Positions 32,862-41,013 of a stretch of DNA of 64,000 nt are shown here, in pieces (the stretch's first letter is position 1; each line of letters starts with the position of its first letter). The DNA comes from Streptomyces eurythermus (GTDB lineage: Bacteria > Actinomycetota > Actinomycetes > Streptomycetales > Streptomycetaceae). The position numbers and the translations under genes are program-made. The notes under the pieces are model-generated. The model ran no database searches. It worked only from the letters and a program-made list of their open reading frames with translations, and was not told where the DNA came from. The stretch is taken from contig NZ_BMSK01000013.1 in assembly GCF_014649115.1 (NCBI RefSeq), forward strand, positions 124,001 through 188,000, written 5' to 3'.

Positions 32862-33302
32862 GTGAGCGCAGCGGAGTCGGCCGTCGAGACGATCCAGCGC
32901 GAGATGACCATCTTCGCCCGCCGGGCCCGCGCCTCGGCGGGCCGTATGCACCCCGAGCTGTCCCTGGTGTCGTACACCCTGCTCGGACACCTGGAGGAAC
33001 GCGACGGCTGCCGGGCGACCGACCTGGCGGCCCACTACGCGCTGGACAAGTCCACGGTGAGCCGGCAGGTGGCCGCGCTGGAGCGGGCCGCGCTGATCGA
33101 GCGCCGGCTGGACCCGGAGGACCACCGGGTCCAGGTGCTGCACCTGACGGAGGCCGGCCGGGAGATCCTGGCCCAGGTCACCCGCAGCCGCCGGGCCGCC
33201 TTCCGGGAACGGCTCGCCGAGTGGCCGGAGGAGGACCTCGTGCGGTTCGCGGCGTACCTGGAGCGGTACAACGCGGGGCCGGCGGGCACGGACGGGGAGT
33301 GA
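32862..33302 (+). CDS. MarR family transcriptional regulator
   Basis: 146 aa from GTG 32862 with GGAGGAGG upstream. The winged helix is visible: CRATDLAAHYALDKSTVSRQVAALERAALIERR (recognition helix), then DPEDHRVQVLHLTEAG (wing). It is divergent from a YhgE-type permease with an inverted repeat between them, the standard arrangement for a MarR repressor of an efflux gene and of itself. Confidence 0.92.
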   Translation: MSAAESAVETIQREMTIFARRARASAGRMHPELSLVSYTLLGHLEERDGCRATDLAAHYALDKSTVSRQVAALERAALIERRLDPEDHRVQVLHLTEAGREILAQVTRSRRAAFRERLAEWPEEDLVRFAAYLERYNAGPAGTDGE

Positions 33303-33330
33303 GGCGGTGCACTGACGACGTCTCGTACGC

Positions 33331-34608
33331 TCAGCGCGCGCCCACGGCGTGCGCCCGTCGGCCGCCGACGGCCGAGGCCACGGCCTCCCGGAGCACCGAC
33401 AGTCCCTCGGCCAGTTCCCCGTCCGTGACGGTCAAGGGGGGCATGACCTTCACCACCTCGTCGCGGGAGCCCGCCGTCTCCACCAGCAGTCCGCGGGCGA
33501 AGGCCTCGGCGGCGGCCCTCCTGGCCATGCCCGGCTCCCGGAAGGACAGCCCCCACACCAGGCCGCGCCCCCGTGAGGCCGCCACCTGGTCCGGGTGCCG
33601 CCGGGCGAGTTCGCCCAGCGACTCCTGGAGCAGGCACTCCCGGGCCGTGGTCCGCTTCTCCAGAGTGCTGTCCGCCCAGAACTCCCGGAGGGCGGCAGCC
33701 GCTGTCACGAAAGCCGGGTTGTTGCCGCGGAACGTGCCGTTGTGCTCCCCCGGCTGCCAGACGTCCAACTCGGTGCGGAAGAGGGTGAGCGCCATCGGCA
33801 GACCGTATCCGCTGATGGATTTCGACAGGCACACGATGTCCGGGGTGATGCCCGCGGCTTCGAAGCTGAAGAACGGCCCGGTGCGGCCGCACCCCATCTG
33901 GATGTCGTCGACGATCAGCAGGACTTCGCGACGGGCGCACAGCTCCGCGAGGTCGGCGAGCCAGGTGAGGCGCGCCGGGTTCACGCCGCCCTCGCCCTGC
34001 ACGGTCTCCACGATGACGGCGGCCGGCAGATCCATGCCGCTGCTGCTGTCGGCCAGCATGCTGTCCAGCAGCCGCAGCCCGCACACCCGGCCGCCGTCGA
34101 AGCCGTCGTAAGGGACGCGCCAGGTGTGTCCGAGCGGAACACCGGCACCCGCGCGCTTCGTGGCGTTCCCGGTGACGGCCAGAGACCCCAGCGACATGCC
34201 GTGGAAGCCCCCGGTGAAGGCGACGACGGTCTGGCGCCCGGTCACCTTGCGGGCCAGTTTCAGCGCGGCCTCCACACTGTTGGTGCCGGTCGGACCGGGG
34301 AACTGCACCCGGTAGTCGAGGCCGCGCGGCTCGAGCACCCGGGCCCCGAACTGCGTGAGGAAGTCCTCCTTGGCGTCGGTCAGCATGTCCAGGCTGTGGG
34401 TGACACCGTCCCGCTCGAGGTAGTCCAGCAGCGCGCGCTTGAGCACGGGGTGGTTGTGCCCGTAGTTCAGGGCGCTCGCACCCGCGAAGAAGTCCAGGTA
34501 GGTCCGGCCGTCGCGGTCGGACATCCGGCTGCCGCGCCCATGGGTGAAGACCACGGGCCAGTTCCGGCAGTAACTGCGTACTTCGGATTCGATGGTGGAG
34601 GCGATCAT
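33331..34608 (-). CDS. ectB: EctB-like diaminobutyrate/omega-aminotransferase
   Basis: 425 aa, class III PLP aminotransferase. AGGAG precedes ATG 34608. The PLP lysine lies in CLSKSISGYGLP, and DDIQMGCGRTGPFF and HNGTFRGNNPAFVTA match EctB, which makes L-2,4-diaminobutyrate from aspartate semialdehyde and glutamate. It is the last gene of the biosynthetic operon and there is no ectC nearby, so it does not serve ectoine synthesis here. It could supply diaminobutyrate for the product. Alternatively it could re-aminate the aldehyde released by the hydrazine-forming steps; that is inference. Confidence 0.88.
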   Translation of the reverse strand: MIASTIESEVRSYCRNWPVVFTHGRGSRMSDRDGRTYLDFFAGASALNYGHNHPVLKRALLDYLERDGVTHSLDMLTDAKEDFLTQFGARVLEPRGLDYRVQFPGPTGTNSVEAALKLARKVTGRQTVVAFTGGFHGMSLGSLAVTGNATKRAGAGVPLGHTWRVPYDGFDGGRVCGLRLLDSMLADSSSGMDLPAAVIVETVQGEGGVNPARLTWLADLAELCARREVLLIVDDIQMGCGRTGPFFSFEAAGITPDIVCLSKSISGYGLPMALTLFRTELDVWQPGEHNGTFRGNNPAFVTAAAALREFWADSTLEKRTTARECLLQESLGELARRHPDQVAASRGRGLVWGLSFREPGMARRAAAEAFARGLLVETAGSRDEVVKVMPPLTVTDGELAEGLSVLREAVASAVGGRRAHAVGAR

Positions 34609-34691
34609 GCGGGGTCTCCTCGGTGAGCAACGGGAAGAAGAGGGGGTTGGGGCACGGCCGGGCAGGCGGGGGTACGGAGCGGGGACGCGGC

Positions 34692-35903
34692 TCAGGCGCT
34701 GACGAGCGAGCGCACCGTGAGGGCCGACACGCCCCCGAGCACCAGCAGGACCGCCACCCCGGCGCACCGCAGGACCGGCCCGCCCCGGCGCACCGCTGCG
34801 GCGGCACCGAGGGCGTAACCGATGACGGCGGCCGCTGCCGGCCCGAGCAGCAGGAGCGGCACGGCGCCGTCCCCGGCTCCGGCCCGGGCGAAGGCGCAGC
34901 ACGCCGCGCCCACGGCGGCGACGAGGGCCCGGGCGGGGCCTCGTCCGGTGGTACGCCGCCCGCCGGGGTACAGCCGCGAGGCGATCCGGGCGGCCGTGCG
35001 CACATTGGTGACGCAGTAGGACGTCAGGACGGCGGCCGTCGCCACGGCGAGCGTCCAGCGAAGCGGTGCCGCAGACGCTCCCGGCGCGGCCGGCACCGCG
35101 CCGGCGTACCGCTGGACCGCGGCGAGCCCCAGGTGGACGGCGGCCACCCCGGCGATCCCCAGGCACACTCCGAGGGCGGTGCCGCGCGCTCCGGACGCGG
35201 TCGCCGGGACCACGCCGGTCACCGCCTCCCAGCCGACGCCGGCGAAGAACAGCGCCGCCAGCGCCAGCCACTCGGCCCCGTGGGGCGAGAGCCCCGGCGG
35301 GGCCAGCGCCGAGTGCGCGCCTTGCTCCGGAATGCCCGGACCGCCCCACAGGACGCAGCCCAGGGCCACGGTCCCGGCGGCCCAGGGGCGCACGCGGAGC
35401 ACCGCGGCCGGGAACGTCAGCGGGCTGAGCGCGGCCGCCACGGCCACCACGAGGATTCCCAGAGCGAGCGGCAGACCGGCTGCCCCGGGGCGCGGCGGAG
35501 CGCCGTCGGCGGCCGCGAGCAGGCACATCGCGGTGAACCAGGCGATCGCCGCCTGCCCGGCCGTGAAAGCGACGGCGAAGGCGGCGTCCACCGCCCGTTC
35601 CGCCCATGTGCCCAGCAACGCGCCGACGGTGCCCGCCAACGGCATCGGGCCGACCCGGGTGCGCACCAGCGCGGCCAGCATGAGACTGACACAGCCGCCG
35701 AGCAGCAGATGGGCGCACCAGACGAGCAGGCTGTGGTCGCGCGCCAGGGCGGCGACGACGGGAGGCATGACCAGCATTCCGGCGCCGAGGACACCGCGGC
35801 AGACCTGCCCGGCGATGGTCCATGGCGCACCGCGCGCGGTCCCGCCGCCGCTTGCCGCGGACGTCCGGCCCCGGGCGGGCGGAGCGCCGATGTCCGTCTC
35901 CAT
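34692..35903 (-). CDS. APC-family amino acid permease
   Basis: 403 aa from ATG 35903, overlapping the hydroxylase stop as TAATG. About eleven hydrophobic helices; the first contains IAGQVCRGVLGAGMLVMPPVVAA, the G-rich helix 1 of APC transporters, and others include WEAVTGVVPATASGARG. It probably moves an amino acid precursor or the amino-acid-like product. Position inside the biosynthetic operon supports a pathway role. Confidence 0.82.
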   Translation of the reverse strand: METDIGAPPARGRTSAASGGGTARGAPWTIAGQVCRGVLGAGMLVMPPVVAALARDHSLLVWCAHLLLGGCVSLMLAALVRTRVGPMPLAGTVGALLGTWAERAVDAAFAVAFTAGQAAIAWFTAMCLLAAADGAPPRPGAAGLPLALGILVVAVAAALSPLTFPAAVLRVRPWAAGTVALGCVLWGGPGIPEQGAHSALAPPGLSPHGAEWLALAALFFAGVGWEAVTGVVPATASGARGTALGVCLGIAGVAAVHLGLAAVQRYAGAVPAAPGASAAPLRWTLAVATAAVLTSYCVTNVRTAARIASRLYPGGRRTTGRGPARALVAAVGAACCAFARAGAGDGAVPLLLLGPAAAAVIGYALGAAAAVRRGGPVLRCAGVAVLLVLGGVSALTVRSLVSA

Positions 35904-37195
35904 TACGGGAGACGCTTCCTGAGGCCGTCCGCGATGACCTTGGCCCTGAGCGACAGCAGGCTGAAGGAGCCCGCGTCGCCGATGCCGTGACTGGACTCGC
36001 ACAGGCCGTTGAGGAACAGCGCGGGAGTGCCGGCCGCCGTCGGCCGCACGTCGTACTCCGGGCCGACGTCCAGGTACCCGTGGTCGTCGAAGGCGAAGTC
36101 GCCGGCGATTCCGGTCATGAGGGCGGGCACGCGCTCCTGGTGGGGGGCGGGCCCGAGGTCACGGAACCCGGTGGCCAGGACGACGAAGTCCGCGTCGAGT
36201 TCCTCGGATTCCCCTGTGTTGAGCTCCTCCACGCCGAGCCGGACACCGTCCTCGCGCACGTCGAGGGCGCGGACCTGGCGGCTGCCCCTGACGAACACCC
36301 GCTGGTCGCCGTCCAGGCGCTGCTCGTAGATCAGCCGGTACAGCTCGCGCAGCACGTCGCCGTCGGCGGCCGAATAGTTGGTGAGGCGCATGAACGAGTC
36401 GATGGCGGCCTTGCGTTCACGGGAGGCGCGGTAGTAGTAGTCCGTGAAGCCGGGGAAGTACCCCTCCTCGCTGAACGGGCTGCAGTCCTTCTCACGGAGC
36501 GTCAGAGACCGTACCAGAGTGGTGACTTCGGTGCGGGGGAAGCGCCGGGCCAGGTCGAGGGTGAGCTCGACCGCGCTCTGGCTGCCGCCGACGACCGTCA
36601 CCGCGCGCGGTTCCCGGCCTGCCCCGTAGAGCTCCTCCAGCTGCCGCAGGGCCGGAAGGTAACGCGTCAGGTGGAAGACGCGGGGGGAATCCACGGAGTC
36701 GAACGGTTCCGGGACGAAAGGAGCGCGCCCGGTGCCGATCACGAGAGTGCGCGCGTGCAGGGTCTCGCCCTCGGACGTGGTGACGACGTAGTGCCGCTCG
36801 CCGGCCGCGTCGCGGCCGAGGGCGACGCCGGTGACGCGCACCCCGTAGTCCACGAGCCCGCCGAAGTGGCCGGCGGCCCAGGTGACGTACCGCGCGTACT
36901 CCTTGCGCAGCGGGAACTCCATCGGGAGGTTGAGATGGTCCAGCAACCGGTCGTTCTCGAAGAGGTAGTTGATGAAGCTGTAGCGGCTGCGCGGGTTGCG
37001 CAACGAGACCAGGTCGCGCACCGGGTGGTTCTGGATGTCCGACCCGTCGAGCATCATGGCGCTCTGCCAGGACGGGCCCGGCCGGCTCTCCAGGAAGCGT
37101 GCGTCGACGTCGTGGCCCTCTTCCTCGAGGGCGATGGCCAGGGCCAGGTTGGCCGGGCCGAATCCGATGCCTATCACGTCATGGCAGTGGGTCAC
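35903..37195 (-). CDS. L-lysine/L-ornithine N-hydroxylase (SidA/IucD/PvdA family)
   Basis: 430 aa flavin N-monooxygenase. FAD motif VIGIGFGPANLALAIALEEE at the N-terminus, NADPH motif VVGGSQSAVELTLDL near residue 200, and FVVLATGFRD near the C-terminus. PSWQSAMMLDGSDIQNHPVRD matches the amino-acid-binding region. These enzymes hydroxylate the side-chain amine of lysine or ornithine. Next to a cupin-MetRS fusion, this is the first enzyme of the known hydrazine-forming system (Spb38 in s56-p1), where N6-hydroxylysine is the electrophile for N-N bond formation. No siderophore synthetase gene is present nearby. Confidence 0.93.
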   Translation of the reverse strand: MTHCHDVIGIGFGPANLALAIALEEEGHDVDARFLESRPGPSWQSAMMLDGSDIQNHPVRDLVSLRNPRSRYSFINYLFENDRLLDHLNLPMEFPLRKEYARYVTWAAGHFGGLVDYGVRVTGVALGRDAAGERHYVVTTSEGETLHARTLVIGTGRAPFVPEPFDSVDSPRVFHLTRYLPALRQLEELYGAGREPRAVTVVGGSQSAVELTLDLARRFPRTEVTTLVRSLTLREKDCSPFSEEGYFPGFTDYYYRASRERKAAIDSFMRLTNYSAADGDVLRELYRLIYEQRLDGDQRVFVRGSRQVRALDVREDGVRLGVEELNTGESEELDADFVVLATGFRDLGPAPHQERVPALMTGIAGDFAFDDHGYLDVGPEYDVRPTAAGTPALFLNGLCESSHGIGDAGSFSLLSLRAKVIADGLRKRLP

Positions 37196-37255
37196 TGTTC
37201 CCCCTTGATGGGAAGCGAGTACGAGTGGGTGGACGACGCGGCCGGGCAGGCGGTG

Positions 37256-38380
37256 TCAGACGGCCGGCGGAAGGGTGCCGGCGGCCACCGCGGCGGCGAC
37301 GAGGCGGCCGGCCTCGGGCGCCGTCTTGACGCCGCCGCCGTTCCAGGCGCGCACCGACCACACGTGCGGCACGCCTGTGCCGTCCAGCAGACCGGAGGCC
37401 GCACCTCCGGCGGGCGCGGGGCCGTAGGCGTCCGCGGCGCGGATCGTCGTGACGTGGCGTGCCTCCGGGAGCCACGGCAGGTGCGGGGTGAGCGCGGACA
37501 CGGTGGCCTGTGCGTGCGCGGGGTCCGGCGGTGCGTCGAGCGGGCAGTCCCAGACGAGGTGCGGCATGCCGATGAGCGTCCGGTCCGCACCGGCCGGCTT
37601 CGCGTACCGGCCGGTGCGCAGGTCGACGAAGGTCGCGTGCGGCGGCGCGGGCGGCCGGCGTTCGACGATGCTCACCTGGATCGACCGGGTGCGCACGGTC
37701 GTGGCCGGCCGCAGTCCCGGTACCGGGTCGGCGGCCCAGGGCCCGACCGCCGAGACGACCGCCCCGGCGCGTATGACTCCCGCGTCGGTCACCACCGCGG
37801 GGCGGCCGCCGTGGTCCTCCACGGCACGTACCCGTACCGCGCGGTGGACGGCGGCGCCGTCGGCGACCGCCTGCCGCAGCCAGTCGTCGGTGACCTCCGC
37901 CGGTGCCACCCAGCCGGCCTCCGGCTCGACCAGGGCGATGCCGTCGGCCAGGTGGATCCCCGCGGCCTCGGCCACGCCGCTCACCACGTGCGCCGAGGCG
38001 CGCAGGGCGGCGTTGATCCGCGCGGCGGCCTCCCGCAGGGCGGGGCCCCGCGCCGGGTCCGCCACCGTGACCGCGCCGACCGCGTGCAGCGGGGCCCGCC
38101 CCGAGGCCCAGCGTCCGGGATCCCGGTAGGCGGCCAGGCTCGGCAGTGCCAGCGCGGCGATCGCCGGGTCCTCGTCGTAGGCGCGCACCATGCCGCCGGA
38201 GTGGCCGGTGGCACCGGCGCCGGGCCGTGCCGCCCTGTCGAGCACGACGACACGCGCACCCCGGCGTGCCAGCTGGTGGGCGACGGCGGCGCCGGTGATC
38301 CCGGCGCCCACCACCACGACATCCGCGCGCGGGGGCACCTCCGCGTCACGCCGGTGGACCGGCGTGCCCTCCTGGCTCAC
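37256..38380 (-). CDS. FAD-dependent DAO-type oxidoreductase (hydrazine-cleaving, Spb39-like)
   Basis: 374 aa from GTG 38380, overlapping the fusion gene's stop by four bases (GTGA). FAD-binding DVVVVGAGITGAAVAHQLARR at ~20-40 and C-terminal VRAWNGGGVKTAPEAGRLVA place it in the glycine oxidase/D-amino-acid oxidase superfamily. In s56-p1 biosynthesis the equivalent flavoprotein oxidises the lysine-glycine hydrazine so that hydrazinoacetic acid is released, with 2-aminoadipate semialdehyde as by-product. The gene order hydroxylase, DAO, fusion supports the same role here. Confidence 0.87.
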   Translation of the reverse strand: MSQEGTPVHRRDAEVPPRADVVVVGAGITGAAVAHQLARRGARVVVLDRAARPGAGATGHSGGMVRAYDEDPAIAALALPSLAAYRDPGRWASGRAPLHAVGAVTVADPARGPALREAAARINAALRASAHVVSGVAEAAGIHLADGIALVEPEAGWVAPAEVTDDWLRQAVADGAAVHRAVRVRAVEDHGGRPAVVTDAGVIRAGAVVSAVGPWAADPVPGLRPATTVRTRSIQVSIVERRPPAPPHATFVDLRTGRYAKPAGADRTLIGMPHLVWDCPLDAPPDPAHAQATVSALTPHLPWLPEARHVTTIRAADAYGPAPAGGAASGLLDGTGVPHVWSVRAWNGGGVKTAPEAGRLVAAAVAAGTLPPAV

Positions 38381-40341
38381 GATCGCCCGGTCGCGGCGGC
38401 CGCCGTGGTACCCGGCGCGCCCGGCACGACCCGGGAGCCGGCGGGCAGGAAGGTCCAGTCGGCCTCGCGCACCGGCTGTGCGGGCAGGCCCAGCCAGTCC
38501 CAGGTCCGCTGGGCCAGCTCGGGCATGACCGGCCAGGCCAGCGCGGCGAACACCTTGGCCGCGAGGTACTCGAGCGCCAGGCTGGTGCGGGCTTCCTCGG
38601 CCAGTGACGCCACCCCCCGCACCGCCTCCTCCGTCGCCCGGAACTCGGCGCAGCGGGTCACGAAGGACTCCAGCTGGGCGACGTAGCCGCGGGCGCTGAA
38701 CGACTCCGGCAGCAGCAGGCCGTCGAGCTGGCGGGTGGCCAGGTTGAGGTACCGGTAGAACTCGCGGTGCGCGTCCGTCCAGGCGCCCGTGCCGGGCACC
38801 CGGCCGTCGCTCCGGCCGGTCAGGGCCGCGAAGCCGTCCAGCCAGTCCTGGGCGGCGCGGTACAGCGGGTCCTGGGTGAGCCGGCCGGCGCGCTCCGGGG
38901 TGATGCGGGTCACGCGCCCTTCCGGGGCCTCGCGCAGCAGGGCGAGGCGTACGGCGTCGGGTCCGGCCGCGGCGAGGGCGTCGGCGGCCCAGACCGCGTG
39001 GCCCCGGCTGGTGGAGAACTTCGCCTCCCCCAGGTGCAGGAACTGGTTGGTGACGAACGCGGCGGGCAGGAACTCCTCCAGGCCGGTGGCGAAGGCGAGG
39101 ACCGGCAGCAGGACGGCGTAGTAGAAGCTGTTGTCGTAGCCGAGGAAGAGGGTGATCATCGCCGGGCCGTGCCGCTCGGCCTCGGTGCGGGCCGCGTCGA
39201 GGAAGGTGAGCGCGAGGTCCGCCCAGGCGTCGAGGGCCTGGCCGTCCTCCAGGGCGACCCCCCAGGTGCCGGTGCGGCCCAGCCGGTACGGGGGCAGGCC
39301 CTCGTCCAGCAGCCGCTCGACCAGGGCCTGGAGGTCGGGTGCGGTGAAGCGGTCGCGCAGGTGGTCCCGCAGCCGGTCCGCGTAGGCGTCGAGGTCCAGC
39401 CAGAGGGCCGGCTCCGGGCGGGTCACGGCCGGCGTGCCGCAGATGCGGCACACGGGGTCGATGAGTTCCCGGGCCTCGCCGGGCCTGCCGCAGGCCTCGC
39501 AGATCTCCCCGTCGCTGGCCGCGCCGCAGTGCGCGCAGTGCCCCCGCGCGAACGCCTGGTGCAACGACAGGTCACAGCTCGGGCAGTACGCCGTCTCGCG
39601 CGTCTCCTCCTTGACCGCGGGCGAGGCGGCCAGCCGGGAGAACAACTCCCGGACACGGCCCGCGTGTCCGGGGTCCGTGGCCGGGCGCGTGAGCCGGTCG
39701 ACGCCGACGCCGGCCGAGCGGAGGGTCGCGACGATGGCGTCGCCTTCGGCCCGGGCCACCTCGGCCGGCCGTGTGCCGCGCAGGCGTGCGGCGGCGGCCA
39801 CGTAGGACTGGTGGTCGTCGGTGCCGGTGACGTACCGGGCGTCGCGGCCCATGCTGCGCAGCGCGCGCACCAGCATGTCGGCCCGGACGTACGGGCCCGC
39901 GAGGTGGCCCAGGTGCAGGCCGCCGTTGGGGGTGGGCGGAGGGCAGAACACCAGCGTCCGCTCGGCGAGCCGGCTGCGCGGGGGCAGCTGTTCGAGGGCG
40001 GCGACGGCGCTGGGTATGTGCTCCCAGTAGATCGAGACGATGTCGAACGGTTCGCCGGACTCGTTGCGGATCTCGTGGAAGCCGAACGGGGACAGGTGGA
40101 CGACCTCGCCCGGCCCCAGCTCACGCTCCTCGTCCCCGAGCACGACGACGGCCTTTCCGGCCAGGACGATGAACATCTCGCCGTCCTGGTGGGCGTGTCG
40201 CTTGGAGACGGTGTGCGGGGGGACGCTGCCGAAGACGGAGCCGAACGGCAGCCCCTCGATGTCGTTCGCGGACAGCATGGGCTGGAGGTGCATCTCGTAG
40301 GACCAGCTCATCGCCGACCGGTCGAAGGCACGCGTAATCAA
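38377..40341 (-). CDS. Cupin-methionyl-tRNA synthetase fusion (hydrazine synthetase, Spb40-like)
   Basis: 654 aa. Residues 40-95 are a cupin with probable metal ligands H49, H51, E55 and H89. Residues ~128-620 are class I tRNA-synthetase-like: HIGH motif as HLGH (143-146), KMSKS-like KFSTS (441-445), and four CxxC zinc knuckles (253/256, 269/272, 281/284, 298/301). Known homologues use the synthetase half to activate an amino acid (glycine) as an ester of the N-hydroxylysine and the cupin to rearrange it to an N-N bond. The start is taken as TTG 40341, with AAGGG upstream; ATG 40311 is the alternative, ten codons in. A true housekeeping MetRS lacks the cupin. Confidence 0.92.
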   Translation of the reverse strand: MITRAFDRSAMSWSYEMHLQPMLSANDIEGLPFGSVFGSVPPHTVSKRHAHQDGEMFIVLAGKAVVVLGDEERELGPGEVVHLSPFGFHEIRNESGEPFDIVSIYWEHIPSAVAALEQLPPRSRLAERTLVFCPPPTPNGGLHLGHLAGPYVRADMLVRALRSMGRDARYVTGTDDHQSYVAAAARLRGTRPAEVARAEGDAIVATLRSAGVGVDRLTRPATDPGHAGRVRELFSRLAASPAVKEETRETAYCPSCDLSLHQAFARGHCAHCGAASDGEICEACGRPGEARELIDPVCRICGTPAVTRPEPALWLDLDAYADRLRDHLRDRFTAPDLQALVERLLDEGLPPYRLGRTGTWGVALEDGQALDAWADLALTFLDAARTEAERHGPAMITLFLGYDNSFYYAVLLPVLAFATGLEEFLPAAFVTNQFLHLGEAKFSTSRGHAVWAADALAAAGPDAVRLALLREAPEGRVTRITPERAGRLTQDPLYRAAQDWLDGFAALTGRSDGRVPGTGAWTDAHREFYRYLNLATRQLDGLLLPESFSARGYVAQLESFVTRCAEFRATEEAVRGVASLAEEARTSLALEYLAAKVFAALAWPVMPELAQRTWDWLGLPAQPVREADWTFLPAGSRVVPGAPGTTAAAATGRS

Positions 40342-40387
40342 AAGGGTGTCCCTTGGTGGTCTGGGAAACGGGTGGGGTGATCCGGTG

Positions 40388-40942
40388 TCAGACGCCGGCC
40401 GGCCGTCGCTCGGCCATGCCGCTCAGTCGCGTGGGGGTGCCGTCCGCGGTGAAGGGCCGGCGGAAGGTGAAGGCGACGGGTGACGGGCCGTGGTCGTGCA
40501 GGTGCTCCAGCCGCTCGCAGGCGTCCGACCAGGTGGGGATGGTGTCGTCGGAGACCCACCACGCCGCGTAGCTGGGCCACTCGGGCTTCAGGAACCACTC
40601 GTGCCGTTTGCTCAGGGTGGAGCGGTGCAGTCCGGTGTAGACGAAGGAGAAGACCGAGTCCAGGTCGGTCCACAGCGACAGGGTGGAGGCCCGGCTGTCG
40701 GTCTCGTCGGTCCGGCCGCCCGTGTAGAAGCGCGGAACGTCGAACCTGCCCCACTCCCCCCAGTCCCGTTCGAAGTTGGTGAGGTGGCTCTGGCCGGGGT
40801 CCTCCTTCGCCCGGGCGATGAATCCCGGGCTGCGCTCCGCCTGCTCGAAGGTCGGCGGCGTCCGGTCGTCGAACTCCTGGACCTCGGGATGTCCGTACGG
40901 CTTCTTCAGGATGGCGAAAGTCGTGAACGCGACGCGTGGCAT
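40388..40942 (-). CDS. DUF3291 domain protein
   Basis: 184 aa. MPRVAFTTFAILKKPYGHPEVQ at the start and ASTLSLWTDLDSVFSFVYTGLH, WFLKPEWPSYAAWWVSDD and ACERLEHLHDHGPSPVAF further on match DUF3291, a dimeric ferredoxin-like fold related to antibiotic biosynthesis monooxygenases. No cofactor site is evident. It lies in the middle of the operon, 46 bases before the fusion gene, so a role in the pathway (oxidation, binding or protection) is likely but undefined. Confidence 0.82.
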   Translation of the reverse strand: MPRVAFTTFAILKKPYGHPEVQEFDDRTPPTFEQAERSPGFIARAKEDPGQSHLTNFERDWGEWGRFDVPRFYTGGRTDETDSRASTLSLWTDLDSVFSFVYTGLHRSTLSKRHEWFLKPEWPSYAAWWVSDDTIPTWSDACERLEHLHDHGPSPVAFTFRRPFTADGTPTRLSGMAERRPAGV

Positions 40943-41013
40943 CGGTCGTCGTGCTCCCCTCGTTCGTGGCGTGTCGTGATGGCGGCCCGGTGCCCGCGGG
41001 GACCGGGCGGCGG

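Noticed and set aside
33331..34608. Ectoine biosynthesis operon
   Set aside because: EctB- and EctA-like genes are present but 17 kb apart on opposite strands, and no ectoine synthase (EctC) gene exists in the window.
35903..37195. Siderophore (hydroxamate) biosynthesis cluster
   Set aside because: A hydroxylase alone suggests this, but no IucA/IucC-type synthetase, no large NRPS and no siderophore uptake genes are present, while the cupin-MetRS fusion is.
38377..40341. Housekeeping methionyl-tRNA synthetase
   Set aside because: The N-terminal cupin with metal ligands, the altered KFSTS motif and the operon with an N-hydroxylase and DAO enzyme point to the hydrazine-forming homologue.
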